From: Chloroflexota bacterium | GTDB lineage: Bacteria > Chloroflexota > UBA6077 > FW602-bin22 > JAMCYS01 | Direction of reading: 5' to 3' | Assembly: GCA_023473795.1 (NCBI GenBank) | Contig: JAMCYS010000158.1 | Coordinates: 1 to 33,292 of the forward strand | DNA length: 33,292 nucleotides | Shown here: positions 22,227 through 29,313 of the stretch, piece after piece | How the letters are laid out: each line of letters starts with the position of its first letter | Numbering within the stretch: position 1 is the first letter of the stretch | Notes under the pieces: generated by a model | What the model was told of the DNA's origin: nothing | The model's input: only the letters and a program-made list of their open reading frames with translations | Databases searched by the model: none | Position numbers and translations under genes: made by a program

Positions 22227-22880
22227 ATGGCCGGTTGCCTACCGATTCTCGTGCTCGGCTTCTTGGTCCTCGGCATCCTCTTCCCGGCCGTCCTGCTGAA
22301 CCTGGTGGCGCTATCTTTCGGTCGCTTGGGGCTGACGCCGGAGGCTGGCCTGGCTCTGCTGGCGATCTCGCTCTTTGGCGGGGTGGTGAACCTGCCAATT
22401 TCCCGGCGACGAGTCTTGGTGCAGCCCGCCCGGCGCGGCTGGTTCTTCGGCTTCGTCTTCTACCACCCGCCGCGCGTGCAAGAGAGGATCCTGGCGGTCA
22501 ATCTGGGTGGCGCCGTGGTGCCCGTGCTCTTCTCTGTCTACCTGTTGTCCGGGCCGGCGCCGCTCTGGCCGAGCCTGGCCGGCACGGCGCTGGTGGCGAT
22601 GCTAGCCCGCGCCGTGGCCCGGCCGGTGCGTGGCGTGGGCATCACCATGCCTGCCTTCGTGGCGCCGCTCTTCTCGGCGCTGGTGGCGTTGGTGCTCGCG
22701 CCGGCCGCGGCGCCCGCCGTGGCATACATCTCCGGTACGGTAGGCACCCTCGTAGGGGCTGACCTGCTATACCTGCCGCAGATCAGACGAATGCCGGCGC
22801 AGATGGTCAGTATCGGCGGCGCCGGCGTCTTCGACGGCATCTTCCTCGCTGGCATCCTGGCCGTGCTGCTCACCTACTAA
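22227..22880 (+). CDS. DUF1614 family membrane protein
   Basis: It is a 217-residue integral membrane protein with six to seven hydrophobic segments. Conserved blocks of this family are visible: LFGGVVNLPI, NLGGAVVPVLFSVYLL, GVGITMPAFVAPLFSAL, AYISGTVGTLVGADLL, and SIGGAGVFDGIFLAGILAVL. The Gly-rich GTxGTLxGAD and SIGGAGxFDGIFL motifs are the family signature. Its function is unknown. The ATG at 22227 is preferred; the ribosome binding site is weak (gtgaag), and a TTG at 22164 would add 21 polar residues before the first membrane segment. The stop lies within a short palindrome next to an IS remnant. Confidence 0.85.
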   Translation: MAGCLPILVLGFLVLGILFPAVLLNLVALSFGRLGLTPEAGLALLAISLFGGVVNLPISRRRVLVQPARRGWFFGFVFYHPPRVQERILAVNLGGAVVPVLFSVYLLSGPAPLWPSLAGTALVAMLARAVARPVRGVGITMPAFVAPLFSALVALVLAPAAAPAVAYISGTVGTLVGADLLYLPQIRRMPAQMVSIGGAGVFDGIFLAGILAVLLTY

Positions 22881-22886
22881 GTAGGT
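22872..22886. repeat. 15-bp palindrome across the DUF1614 stop codon
   Basis: ACCTACT a AGTAGGT is symmetric around 22879 with 7 pairs. It sits between DUF1614 and the IS630 remnant and may mark the edge of the insertion, or be a weak terminator. Confidence 0.4.
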
Positions 22887-22901
22887 AACAGTATGTTTCT
22901 T

Positions 22902-23327
22902 TCAAGCTGCGGCCCAGGTCAGAGCCTGCTCGGGTGTCATCTCGGCGAAGAACGACTTGACCGTGTCGAGCAGGATTGCCATCGAGGCGTACAGCCGATT
23001 TGCCGCGACTCTGTTCTTGAGCTCCAGCCAGATCTGCTCGACCGGGTTCAGATGCGAGCAGTACTTGGGCAAGTAGAGCAGGCGCAGGCGCTCGTTCTGG
23101 ACCAGCCAGTCCGCCACAATGTGGGCGGTATGGCTGCTGTAGTTGTCGACGATCAGAACGATCGGTACCAGCGGATACTCGACCAGAAGGTGCTCCAAGA
23201 AAGCAATGAAGTCCTCCTTGCGCATCTTCTCCCGCACGAGGTAAACCCAACGCCCAGTATGGATGTTCAGAGCCCCAAACAGCGCTCGGCGGGGCGCCGT
23301 CGCTTCGTGCAGCGGGCGCTCACGCTG
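22902..23327 (-). pseudogene. IS630-family transposase, C-terminal remnant
   Basis: It is the last ~141 codons of a DDE transposase. Visible pieces are TAPRRALFGALNIHTGRWVY, then VPIVLIVDNYSSHTAHIVADWL with the second catalytic Asp, then LRLLYLPKYCSHLNPVEQIW with the catalytic Glu (E in PVEQ). The N-terminal helix-turn-helix and the first Asp are absent. Upstream the frame hits TAG (23330-23328), which directly follows the TGA of the Crp/Fnr gene in the same frame. The remnant therefore begins right at that gene's end. It should be inactive. No terminal inverted repeat pair could be found because the other end is missing. Confidence 0.85.
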
Positions 23328-23330
23328 CTA

Positions 23331-24071
23331 TCAGCAGTCTGGGGCGGACGTGGGTGCGACACCAAGACTACCGCCTCGTTCTACCTCGCTTAGTGCCATC
23401 AGACGCGTGGGATCGACTATCTTGATCTGCTTTCTCTCGGCGACAATGATCCCCTTCCTTTCCAGGGCATTGAGCAGTCTGGTGGCAGAGGACCTGGTGA
23501 TACCGGTGAGCTCGGCGATGTCCTCGTGCGTGGGCATAGGCTCGACGACGATGTTCCCACCCTCCTCTCGACCCACTTCTGCCGCCGCCCGCAGGAGGAA
23601 CTGGACGACGCGCGAAGTTGCACAAAGTACAGCCAGATTCTCCGTCTGGTTAACGTACTGCAAGAGACGGCCAGAGACGAGCCTGAGCACGTTTAGGGCG
23701 AAGGAGTGGTCGTCCAAGAGTAGGTCAGTGAAACGCGCCAAGTCGAGAAACCAAACGGTCGTGCGTATCACCGGCAGGGCACAGGTGACGTGAGGCACGT
23801 GGCTGATCGCCTCTACCAGGGAAAAAGGCTCGCCCGGGAAAGTGGGAGAGGGTGAGCAAATGCGGCCCTCGGGCGTAATCACGCAGATGTTGACCAGCCC
23901 CGCCTGCACTGCGTACACCCCACGTACTTCGTCGCCCATGTTGTAGACATGCTGGTGACTCCCGTACGCAGAAGCCGACCCATAGCTCCGGATCACCTCA
24001 TAGACCCGGCGCCTGCTCTCCAAAGCGACGGCGGGAAGCCGCAAGTAGGGTCGACTGCCTGGCTCAAACAT
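23331..24071 (-). CDS. Crp/Fnr-family transcriptional regulator
   Basis: It has 246 residues. It has an N-terminal cyclic-nucleotide-binding-type beta barrel (HVYNMGDEVRGVYAVQAGLVNI, then FPGEPFSLVEAI), a dimerisation helix, and a C-terminal winged helix with recognition helix THEDIAELTGITRSSATRLL. No Fe-S Cys cluster of Fnr type is evident. The last residues (GGSLGVAPTSAPDC) are unusual and end where the IS630 remnant begins, so the original C-terminus may have been altered. The ATG at 24071 is preferred; a TTG at 24101 adds 10 residues. It is divergent from the binding-protein gene at 24295, with a TGTG-N8-CACA site between, so it may control that operon and itself. Confidence 0.88.
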   Translation of the reverse strand: MFEPGSRPYLRLPAVALESRRRVYEVIRSYGSASAYGSHQHVYNMGDEVRGVYAVQAGLVNICVITPEGRICSPSPTFPGEPFSLVEAISHVPHVTCALPVIRTTVWFLDLARFTDLLLDDHSFALNVLRLVSGRLLQYVNQTENLAVLCATSRVVQFLLRAAAEVGREEGGNIVVEPMPTHEDIAELTGITRSSATRLLNALERKGIIVAERKQIKIVDPTRLMALSEVERGGSLGVAPTSAPDC

Positions 24072-24108
24072 GTGTGCTTCTGCCCGGCCCCAGTGGACCA
24101 ACTAAGAA

Positions 24109-24124
24109 TGTGCGCCAGAACACA
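24109..24124. promoter_or_regulatory. Crp-like operator between divergent genes
   Basis: TGTG (24109-24112), 8 bases, CACA (24121-24124) has the symmetry and spacing of the Crp consensus core, TGTGA-N6-TCACA without the inner A/T. It lies in the 223-nt gap between the Crp/Fnr gene and the binding-protein operon. The gap also has TATACT at 24147-24152, a possible -10 without a good -35. Confidence 0.45.
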
Positions 24125-24294
24125 GACATCTTGGCATGGCCTTGCCTATACTAACGCTAGTGGTGCCTGCCGGCAAGAGCAACGGGAGGCATGTTGCTGT
24201 TTATCCCAACCGGTGGGAGGACGATTCCCGATCGGTCCGACCGTGACTCCGGGCGGGGAGAGTCAGAGCGCAATCGCAAGGAGGTTCTGAATCG

Positions 24295-25968
24295 ATGAGC
24301 TCGAACATCTCACGACGCGGTTTCCTCAGGCTGAGCGCGGTTGCTGGTACCGCCCTCCTCATGAGCTGCTCGCCTGCCCAGGCCCCGGCACCGACTGCGG
24401 CGCCGGCCACTAAGGCGCCCGGCACCCAGGCGCCCGCAGCACCTGCGGCGTCCGCAGTGGCGGCCACGCAGGCCCCAGTTGCGGCGAGCACCCAGGCGCC
24501 GGTGGCAGGCACCCCCAAGAAGGGCGGCCAGATCAAGGTGGGTATGTCCGGAGACCTGGCGAACTTCGAACCCACCATTCAACTACAGCCTAACATCCCG
24601 ATACTCTTCAATCTTTTCGACACCCCGACCCAGTACGACAAACAGATGAAGCCCCAGCCGTATCTCGCTACCTCTTGGCAGTTCGCCAGCGATGGGCTGA
24701 GCGTCACCATGAAGATTCGCCAGGGCGTCAAGTTCCACACCGGACGCGAGCTGACGGCCGAGGACGTCAACTTCGCCTTGAGGCGGGCGCAGGACCCCAA
24801 GGTCGGGGCCCTCTACAAGTTCATGGCCGACAAGATCGTCGCGGCCGAGGCGCCCGATCCCTACACGGTAGTCTGGCGCTTCCAGTCGGCTAACCCAGGC
24901 GTCTACGATCTGATGTCCAAGTTGCACGTGGTGGACAAGGAGAACATCGACAAAACCGACTTCACCAAGAGGGGCAGCGGCACCGGGCCGTTCATCTTCT
25001 CTGAGTTCGTTCCCGGAAACCGCATGCTACTGAAGCGCAACCCCAACTACTGGCGCAAGGACGCCGCCGGCAACGCTCTGCCCTACCTAGACGAGGTGCT
25101 GATAACTATGTTCCCCGACCCGCAAGCGGCCGTGGCGAACCTAGAGGCCGGGGCGATAGACGTGCTGACTTTCGTGCCCATCGTCGACGCCGTTCGCTTG
25201 CGCGGCGGCTCCAAGATCACGGTCGTGCAGGGGCCGGTGCGGGCGCTCTACGACATCCTTATGACCACCGCGAAGAAGCCGTTCGCTGAGCAGAAGGTGC
25301 GCCAGGCGGTCAGTAACCTCGTGAACCGTGAGCAGTACTGGTCAACCAATTTCAATGGCGTCGGAGACTGGACGTGCATTCCCTTCCCCTCGCAATCGGC
25401 GGCCTACTTCGCTGACCTGGCCAAGTCCATCAAGCCGGATGTAGAAAAGGCCAAGAAACTGCTGGCCGATGCCGGCTATGCCGACGGCTTTGAGACGTCC
25501 ATTCTAACCAGTCGGCAGGTTCAGAAAGAGCACTTGGACATTGCTGTCCTCTACCAGCAGGACCTGGCGAAGATCGGCATCAAGGCCAAGATCGATGACG
25601 TCGAGGCGGCTGAGTACAACCGTCGCGTCCTCGCCGGAGAGCTCGAGACCGCCATCCACGCCTACGCTCGCGCCAACTATGACCCCGACACGCTGTTTGG
25701 GGGCGCCAAGGCCTGGACGCCCACCGTTGGCTTCACCAAGTTCGGCGAGCCTGAATACGTCAAGCTGATCAACGACGCGGCCTCGTCCTACAATATGGAA
25801 GAACGCAAGCCCAAGTACCGCACGCTCATCCAGTACGTAATGGATCAGGCTTTCACTCTAACGGTCTGCTACAACCCAGAGCTGTATGCGTACGCCCCAT
25901 ACGCCAAAGGCGTGACCACGGACACCGACTACAACACGGATTACTCGCAGGCGTGGCTAGACAAGTAG
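24295..25968 (+). CDS. ABC transporter family-5 solute-binding lipoprotein, Tat-exported
   Basis: It has 557 residues. The signal has twin arginines (SRRGFLRLSA, R7-R8) and a lipobox-like MSC with Cys25. An Ala/Pro/Thr-rich linker runs to about 75. The mature domain is SBP_bac_5: FEPTIQLQPNIPILFNLFDT, LATSWQFASDGLSVTMKIRQ, GVKFHTGRELTAEDVNFALR, and GTGPFIFSEFVPGNRMLLKR. Family members bind peptides, nickel, opines or oligosaccharides; the ligand cannot be read here. AAGGAGG is 10 nt before the ATG. No permease or ATPase follows; the next gene is a UroD-family enzyme 47 nt downstream. A divergent Crp-type gene and operator precede it. Confidence 0.93.
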   Translation: MSSNISRRGFLRLSAVAGTALLMSCSPAQAPAPTAAPATKAPGTQAPAAPAASAVAATQAPVAASTQAPVAGTPKKGGQIKVGMSGDLANFEPTIQLQPNIPILFNLFDTPTQYDKQMKPQPYLATSWQFASDGLSVTMKIRQGVKFHTGRELTAEDVNFALRRAQDPKVGALYKFMADKIVAAEAPDPYTVVWRFQSANPGVYDLMSKLHVVDKENIDKTDFTKRGSGTGPFIFSEFVPGNRMLLKRNPNYWRKDAAGNALPYLDEVLITMFPDPQAAVANLEAGAIDVLTFVPIVDAVRLRGGSKITVVQGPVRALYDILMTTAKKPFAEQKVRQAVSNLVNREQYWSTNFNGVGDWTCIPFPSQSAAYFADLAKSIKPDVEKAKKLLADAGYADGFETSILTSRQVQKEHLDIAVLYQQDLAKIGIKAKIDDVEAAEYNRRVLAGELETAIHAYARANYDPDTLFGGAKAWTPTVGFTKFGEPEYVKLINDAASSYNMEERKPKYRTLIQYVMDQAFTLTVCYNPELYAYAPYAKGVTTDTDYNTDYSQAWLDK

Positions 25969-26015
25969 TCTAGATCCAACCAGGCCGAGGGAGACACAGG
26001 CAGACGCGAGTAACG

Positions 26016-27170
26016 ATGACCCACCGTGAGCGGGCCCTGGCAGCGCTGAGCCACCAGGAGCCCGACCGCGTGCCGATCGACCTAAGCGCCGCGGCGGGCG
26101 ATTTCATCACCATACCGGCCTACCGAGCCCTGCTCGACTACCTGGGCTTCAGCGGTCGGCCCATTGCTACCCTGCGACGGGACATGCAGTACGCAGTGGT
26201 CGACGAGGACATCCTGCGCCGGTTCGACGTGGACTTCCGTAGGGTCGACCTGGGAGCGCCCGACCACGGCGCCGACGAGGCGCTCCCGGACGATACGTAC
26301 CGCGACGCCTGGGGCATCTTGCGCCGCCGACCGCCGGGTGGCATGTACTACGACCTGGTGCCGGGCAGCAGTCCCCTGCGCGAGGCAACGAGCATTGGCG
26401 ACTTGGACCACTACCCCTGGCCCGACCCGGAAGACCCGGGGCTGTTCCGCGGCCTGCGCGAGCGGGCCCAGCGGGTGCACGAGGAGACGGACTACGCCGT
26501 CGTCCTCTGCGCCTCGGTCGAGTTTTTCGGCCTGGCCGCGCTGCTGCGCGGCTGGGAGGCGTTCTACATGGACCTGGCGGCGGACCAGGAGTTCGCCGCG
26601 GCCCTGATGGACCGTTGCCTTGAATACCACCTGACAGTCGTCCGTCGCGCCCTGGCGGAGGCGGGGGACTTCGCCGACGTCGTAGTCGCTAGCCGCGACG
26701 ACTTCGGCGCCATGGACCGGCCGCTCGTGCGCCCGGAAACGTTTCGGAAACTGATCCTACCGCGCCTGCGGCGCGCGTTCGGGCTCTATCGCGAATTGAC
26801 GCCGGCCAAGCGCTTCATGCACTGCGACGGCGCGGTCCGCGACCTGATCCCTGACATGCTCGACGCCGGCCTGGAGGCGCTGAACCCCATCCAGGTCTCG
26901 GCGGCGGGGATGGGAGACACGCGCCGGCTGAAGCAGGATTTCGGCGACAGGCTGACCTTCTGGGGCGGAATCGACACGCACCACGTCCTGCCGCTGGGCA
27001 GCCCGGAGGATGTGTGCCGGGAAGTCCAGGGACGAATCCTTGACCTCGCGCCCGGCGGCGGCTACGTGGGCTGCTCGGTGCATAGTCTGCAGGCCGATGT
27101 ACCGCCCGCAAACATGGTGGCGATGTTTGAAGCTCTGGCCGAGTATGGCCGCTATCCGCTCAAAGGCTAG
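26016..27170 (+). CDS. Uroporphyrinogen decarboxylase (URO-D) superfamily protein
   Basis: It has 384 residues. It has the URO-D/MtaA TIM-barrel pattern: RERALAALSHQEPDRVPID at the N-terminus, DDFGAMDRPLVRPETFRKLI, then HCDG (H269-C270-D271-G272) and ALNPIQVSAAGMGDTRRLKQ, and GGIDTHHVLPLGSPEDV. In MtaA-type methyltransferases the motif is HxCG with a zinc-binding Cys; here it is HCDG, nearer to the HSDG form common in uncharacterised members. True heme-pathway HemE is unlikely, since its N-terminal motif is missing. It may be a methyltransferase or lyase acting on the solute bound by the preceding protein; this is inference. The ribosome binding site is weak; cotranscription is likely. Confidence 0.88.
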   Translation: MTHRERALAALSHQEPDRVPIDLSAAAGDFITIPAYRALLDYLGFSGRPIATLRRDMQYAVVDEDILRRFDVDFRRVDLGAPDHGADEALPDDTYRDAWGILRRRPPGGMYYDLVPGSSPLREATSIGDLDHYPWPDPEDPGLFRGLRERAQRVHEETDYAVVLCASVEFFGLAALLRGWEAFYMDLAADQEFAAALMDRCLEYHLTVVRRALAEAGDFADVVVASRDDFGAMDRPLVRPETFRKLILPRLRRAFGLYRELTPAKRFMHCDGAVRDLIPDMLDAGLEALNPIQVSAAGMGDTRRLKQDFGDRLTFWGGIDTHHVLPLGSPEDVCREVQGRILDLAPGGGYVGCSVHSLQADVPPANMVAMFEALAEYGRYPLKG

Positions 27171-27417
27171 CCCGCGAACGCGTGGTCTTCGGTCGAATCT
27201 CTGCTGGTGTTGGGTGTTGTCGGCGATACCATCGCAACGAGCCCGCGTCGCTCTGGTGAAGGCTGCCCGTCGGCTCTCATGACGGCCGAGCGTCCATATC
27301 CAAAGTGAAGACTGGGTCGGCACCCCTCGTCCTCGATGAGACCGGGGACTAGATCAGTAGTCTATGGACGCCTTGGACACCCACCGGAGAACCGTGGATC
27401 GTCGCCAAGAATGCCTT

Positions 27418-27443
27418 CCCAGGTTCGAATCCTGGCCTCTCCA
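27418..27443 (+). other. tRNA 3'-end fragment (T arm plus acceptor strand), no complete tRNA
   Basis: CCAGG (27419-27423), TTCGAAT loop, CCTGG (27431-27435) is a textbook T arm. It is followed by seven bases, CCTCTCC (27436-27442), which would be the 3' acceptor strand, and A27443. A 5' partner GGAGAGG is absent at tRNA distance or anywhere in 27170-27418, and no D or anticodon arm can be drawn. The piece therefore looks like a duplicated tRNA 3' end, as left at one edge of an integrated element (att site), or a decayed tRNA gene. Confidence 0.55.
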
Positions 27444-27448
27444 CTATC

Positions 27449-27476
27449 GGGCCCCAGAAATGGGGCCTTCTTGTGT
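27449..27476 (+). terminator. Intrinsic terminator after the tRNA fragment
   Basis: GGCCCC (27450-27455) pairs with GGGGCC (27462-27467) across AGAAAT, then TTCTTGTGT. The placement just after a tRNA 3' end fits the tail of a tRNA gene and would be carried along with it in an att duplication. Confidence 0.65.
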
Positions 27477-27766
27477 CAGTTTTACGCAGTTATGGGTCGA
27501 GAGGTGGCCGTATTTCCCCACTTGACCCCTAATTGGATAGAGTAGCCAACCGTGCTGACGGCAAGAGGCGGGGCGGGGTGCCGCCGTGGGCCGAGCTAGC
27601 ATGCGTTCACGCCCTAGACGTTTCGTGCCTTGCGGCAGGTTCCTTGAAGCTACCATGAAGGGGTTCCAACTGCGCGTAATACCTAGAAATAGAGAGAGCG
27701 GTTGAGTATTATTGAGAAAAGCGCATTCCAGCAGTGCCAAGCGTGCGAATGCAGCGATCAACGCCC

Positions 27767-27795
27767 TTGCCAGCGTACCGGCCTGGTGGTTCAAT
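27767..27795 (+). promoter_or_regulatory. Weak candidate promoter of the ROK gene
   Basis: TTGCCA (27767-27772), 17 bp and TTCAAT (27790-27795) match the consensus only moderately. In the rest of 27477-27928 I see no gene; the DNA there is less GC-rich than the left half of the window. Confidence 0.3.
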
Positions 27796-27928
27796 TTGGC
27801 TGATAGTTTCTTTTGCAAAGAAATAGAGCGAGGGCTTTGTGAATCGACCAGCCGCCCATCCAAGTGCAGGCGCTTCTCCTGTTGCGACAACACGCGAGAG
27901 AGCAGACGTTCCTTCGCACAGGGGCAGC

Positions 27929-29203
27929 ATGCTGGGCGGTCGCAGCCATGCTCTTGTGCGACTCCACAACCGCGGGATCGTGCTGCAAGCCATCTTGCAG
28001 CACGGCCGATTGTCGCGCCGCGATCTCTGTGGACTATCCAGCCTCTCTCCAGCGCCTGTAACCAACATCGTGCGTGAACTGATCGATAGTTCCCTACTGT
28101 ACGAAATTGGCACCCGAGATTCGGCAACGTTGGGCAAGGTCGGCCGCAGGCAAGTCCTTCTGGAACTGAATCCTATGGGTGCCTATGTAGTAGCCGTGCA
28201 CCTGGGAGTTCAGAGACAAGTGGTAGCGCTAGCCGATCTACGAGCCAATGTGTTCGCTCGCTGGTCACAAAGCCTTGCCTCGGGAACCTCGCGGCAGGCG
28301 GCGGCGCAGGAGGCATGCGAAGCGGCCCGAAGGCTTGTCCAGGAACGAGGCCCGGTCGGCTCGCGGTGCGTGGGCATTGGCGTTGGAGTCGTAGGCGCCG
28401 TGGACCCGGATTCGGGAGTGAGTGAGCCAGATCCACAACTGGGCGGTGAGAGTATCCCCATTGGTCACATGTTTGAACAAGCGCTTGGCCTGCCCACGTT
28501 CGTCGAGAACAACGTAAGGGCTATGGCATTGGGTGAGACCTGGTTTGGTCACGGCCGCAACATCGACAACCTGCTGCTTGTCTATGTTTCCAGTGTGGTC
28601 GGGTGCGGAATCGTTACCGACCGCCGCCTCTACCGCGGCAACCACTATGGCGCGGGGAAGTTGGGTCATGTCATCGTCGAAGAGAGCGGCCCAAGGTGCA
28701 GTTGCGGCAACCGTGGTTGCCTTGAGGCAATCGCCGCCTTGCCAGCCATCTCAGCCGCAGGGAGGGAGGCGTCTGTCCAACACGAGGAGACGCTCCTTCA
28801 CCAGTTGGCGCCAGCAGGCGTAGACTTCATTTCTTACTCAACGGTATTTGAGGCTGCGGCTTTGGGTGACAGGACTGCCATCCGGATCGTGGATCGGGTA
28901 GCCGATCGCCTGGCACTTGCCATCTGGAACCTCTCTCGCGTGCTCGATCCGGACCTCGTGGTACTTGCTCTTTCTTCTTTTGCGGATCGCGACCGAGGGC
29001 TGATTATGAGCAAGATCGAGGAGATCATCACCACAGGTTTCCTCGGCAATGCCGCCGAGCGTCCGGTGATAGTAGAAACAGCCATCGGCGATGACATCGG
29101 CCTGGTTGGCGCTGCCACGCTCGCTCTGGAGAGATTCTTTCGTGCGCCATGCCTGGTTCCCGAGACGGCGCTGAAGCAGCCGTCAGCGGCGTTGGTACCA
29201 TAG
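27929..29203 (+). CDS. ROK-family transcriptional repressor (NagC/XylR type)
   Basis: It has 424 residues from the chosen start. It has an N-terminal winged helix (HNRGIVLQAILQHGRLSRRD, then SPAPVTNIVRELIDSSLLYE). The ROK domain carries VENNVRAMALGETWFGHGR and the zinc signature H247, then CSCGNRGCLEAI with C257, C259 and C264. In sugar kinases of this fold the sequence is ENDxNA; here it is ENNVRA, with Asn for the catalytic Asp, so this is a regulator rather than a kinase. It probably senses a sugar and controls the adjacent transporter. ATG 27929 is chosen because the helix starts right after it; GTG 27839 would add 30 residues with no likeness. The binding-protein gene follows 110 nt downstream. 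Confidence 0.9.
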   Translation: MLGGRSHALVRLHNRGIVLQAILQHGRLSRRDLCGLSSLSPAPVTNIVRELIDSSLLYEIGTRDSATLGKVGRRQVLLELNPMGAYVVAVHLGVQRQVVALADLRANVFARWSQSLASGTSRQAAAQEACEAARRLVQERGPVGSRCVGIGVGVVGAVDPDSGVSEPDPQLGGESIPIGHMFEQALGLPTFVENNVRAMALGETWFGHGRNIDNLLLVYVSSVVGCGIVTDRRLYRGNHYGAGKLGHVIVEESGPRCSCGNRGCLEAIAALPAISAAGREASVQHEETLLHQLAPAGVDFISYSTVFEAAALGDRTAIRIVDRVADRLALAIWNLSRVLDPDLVVLALSSFADRDRGLIMSKIEEIITTGFLGNAAERPVIVETAIGDDIGLVGAATLALERFFRAPCLVPETALKQPSAALVP

Positions 29204-29213
29204 CGACCGTGAT

Positions 29214-29240
29214 TTGCCCCCTACGTGACCTATAGGGCAA
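29214..29240. promoter_or_regulatory. Dyad between the ROK and binding-protein genes
   Basis: TTGCCC (29214-29219) is symmetric with GGGCAA (29235-29240). Two inner pairs (TA/TA) after two mismatches extend it. It is a possible repressor operator or weak terminator. It lies 74 nt before the GTG at 29314. Confidence 0.35.
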
Positions 29241-29313
29241 CGGTTGGCACAGACAAAGGCGTATACAGCGCACTGCGAACCGCTGAGAAATCGATGCAGG
29301 AGGATCTGTAGCC

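Noticed and set aside
23331-23333. Crp/Fnr TGA read as selenocysteine
   Set aside because: The next codon is TAG, and the sequence beyond is an IS630 remnant, not a regulator.
24131-24146. Sigma-54 type -24/-12 promoter (TTGGCATGGCCTTGCC)
   Set aside because: The GG and GC elements are one base too close (4 rather than 5 bases between the blocks), and no sigma-54 activator is present.
27354-27443. A complete tRNA gene ending at 27443
   Set aside because: No 5' acceptor strand GGAGAGG and no D or anticodon arm can be drawn at class I or class II tRNA lengths.
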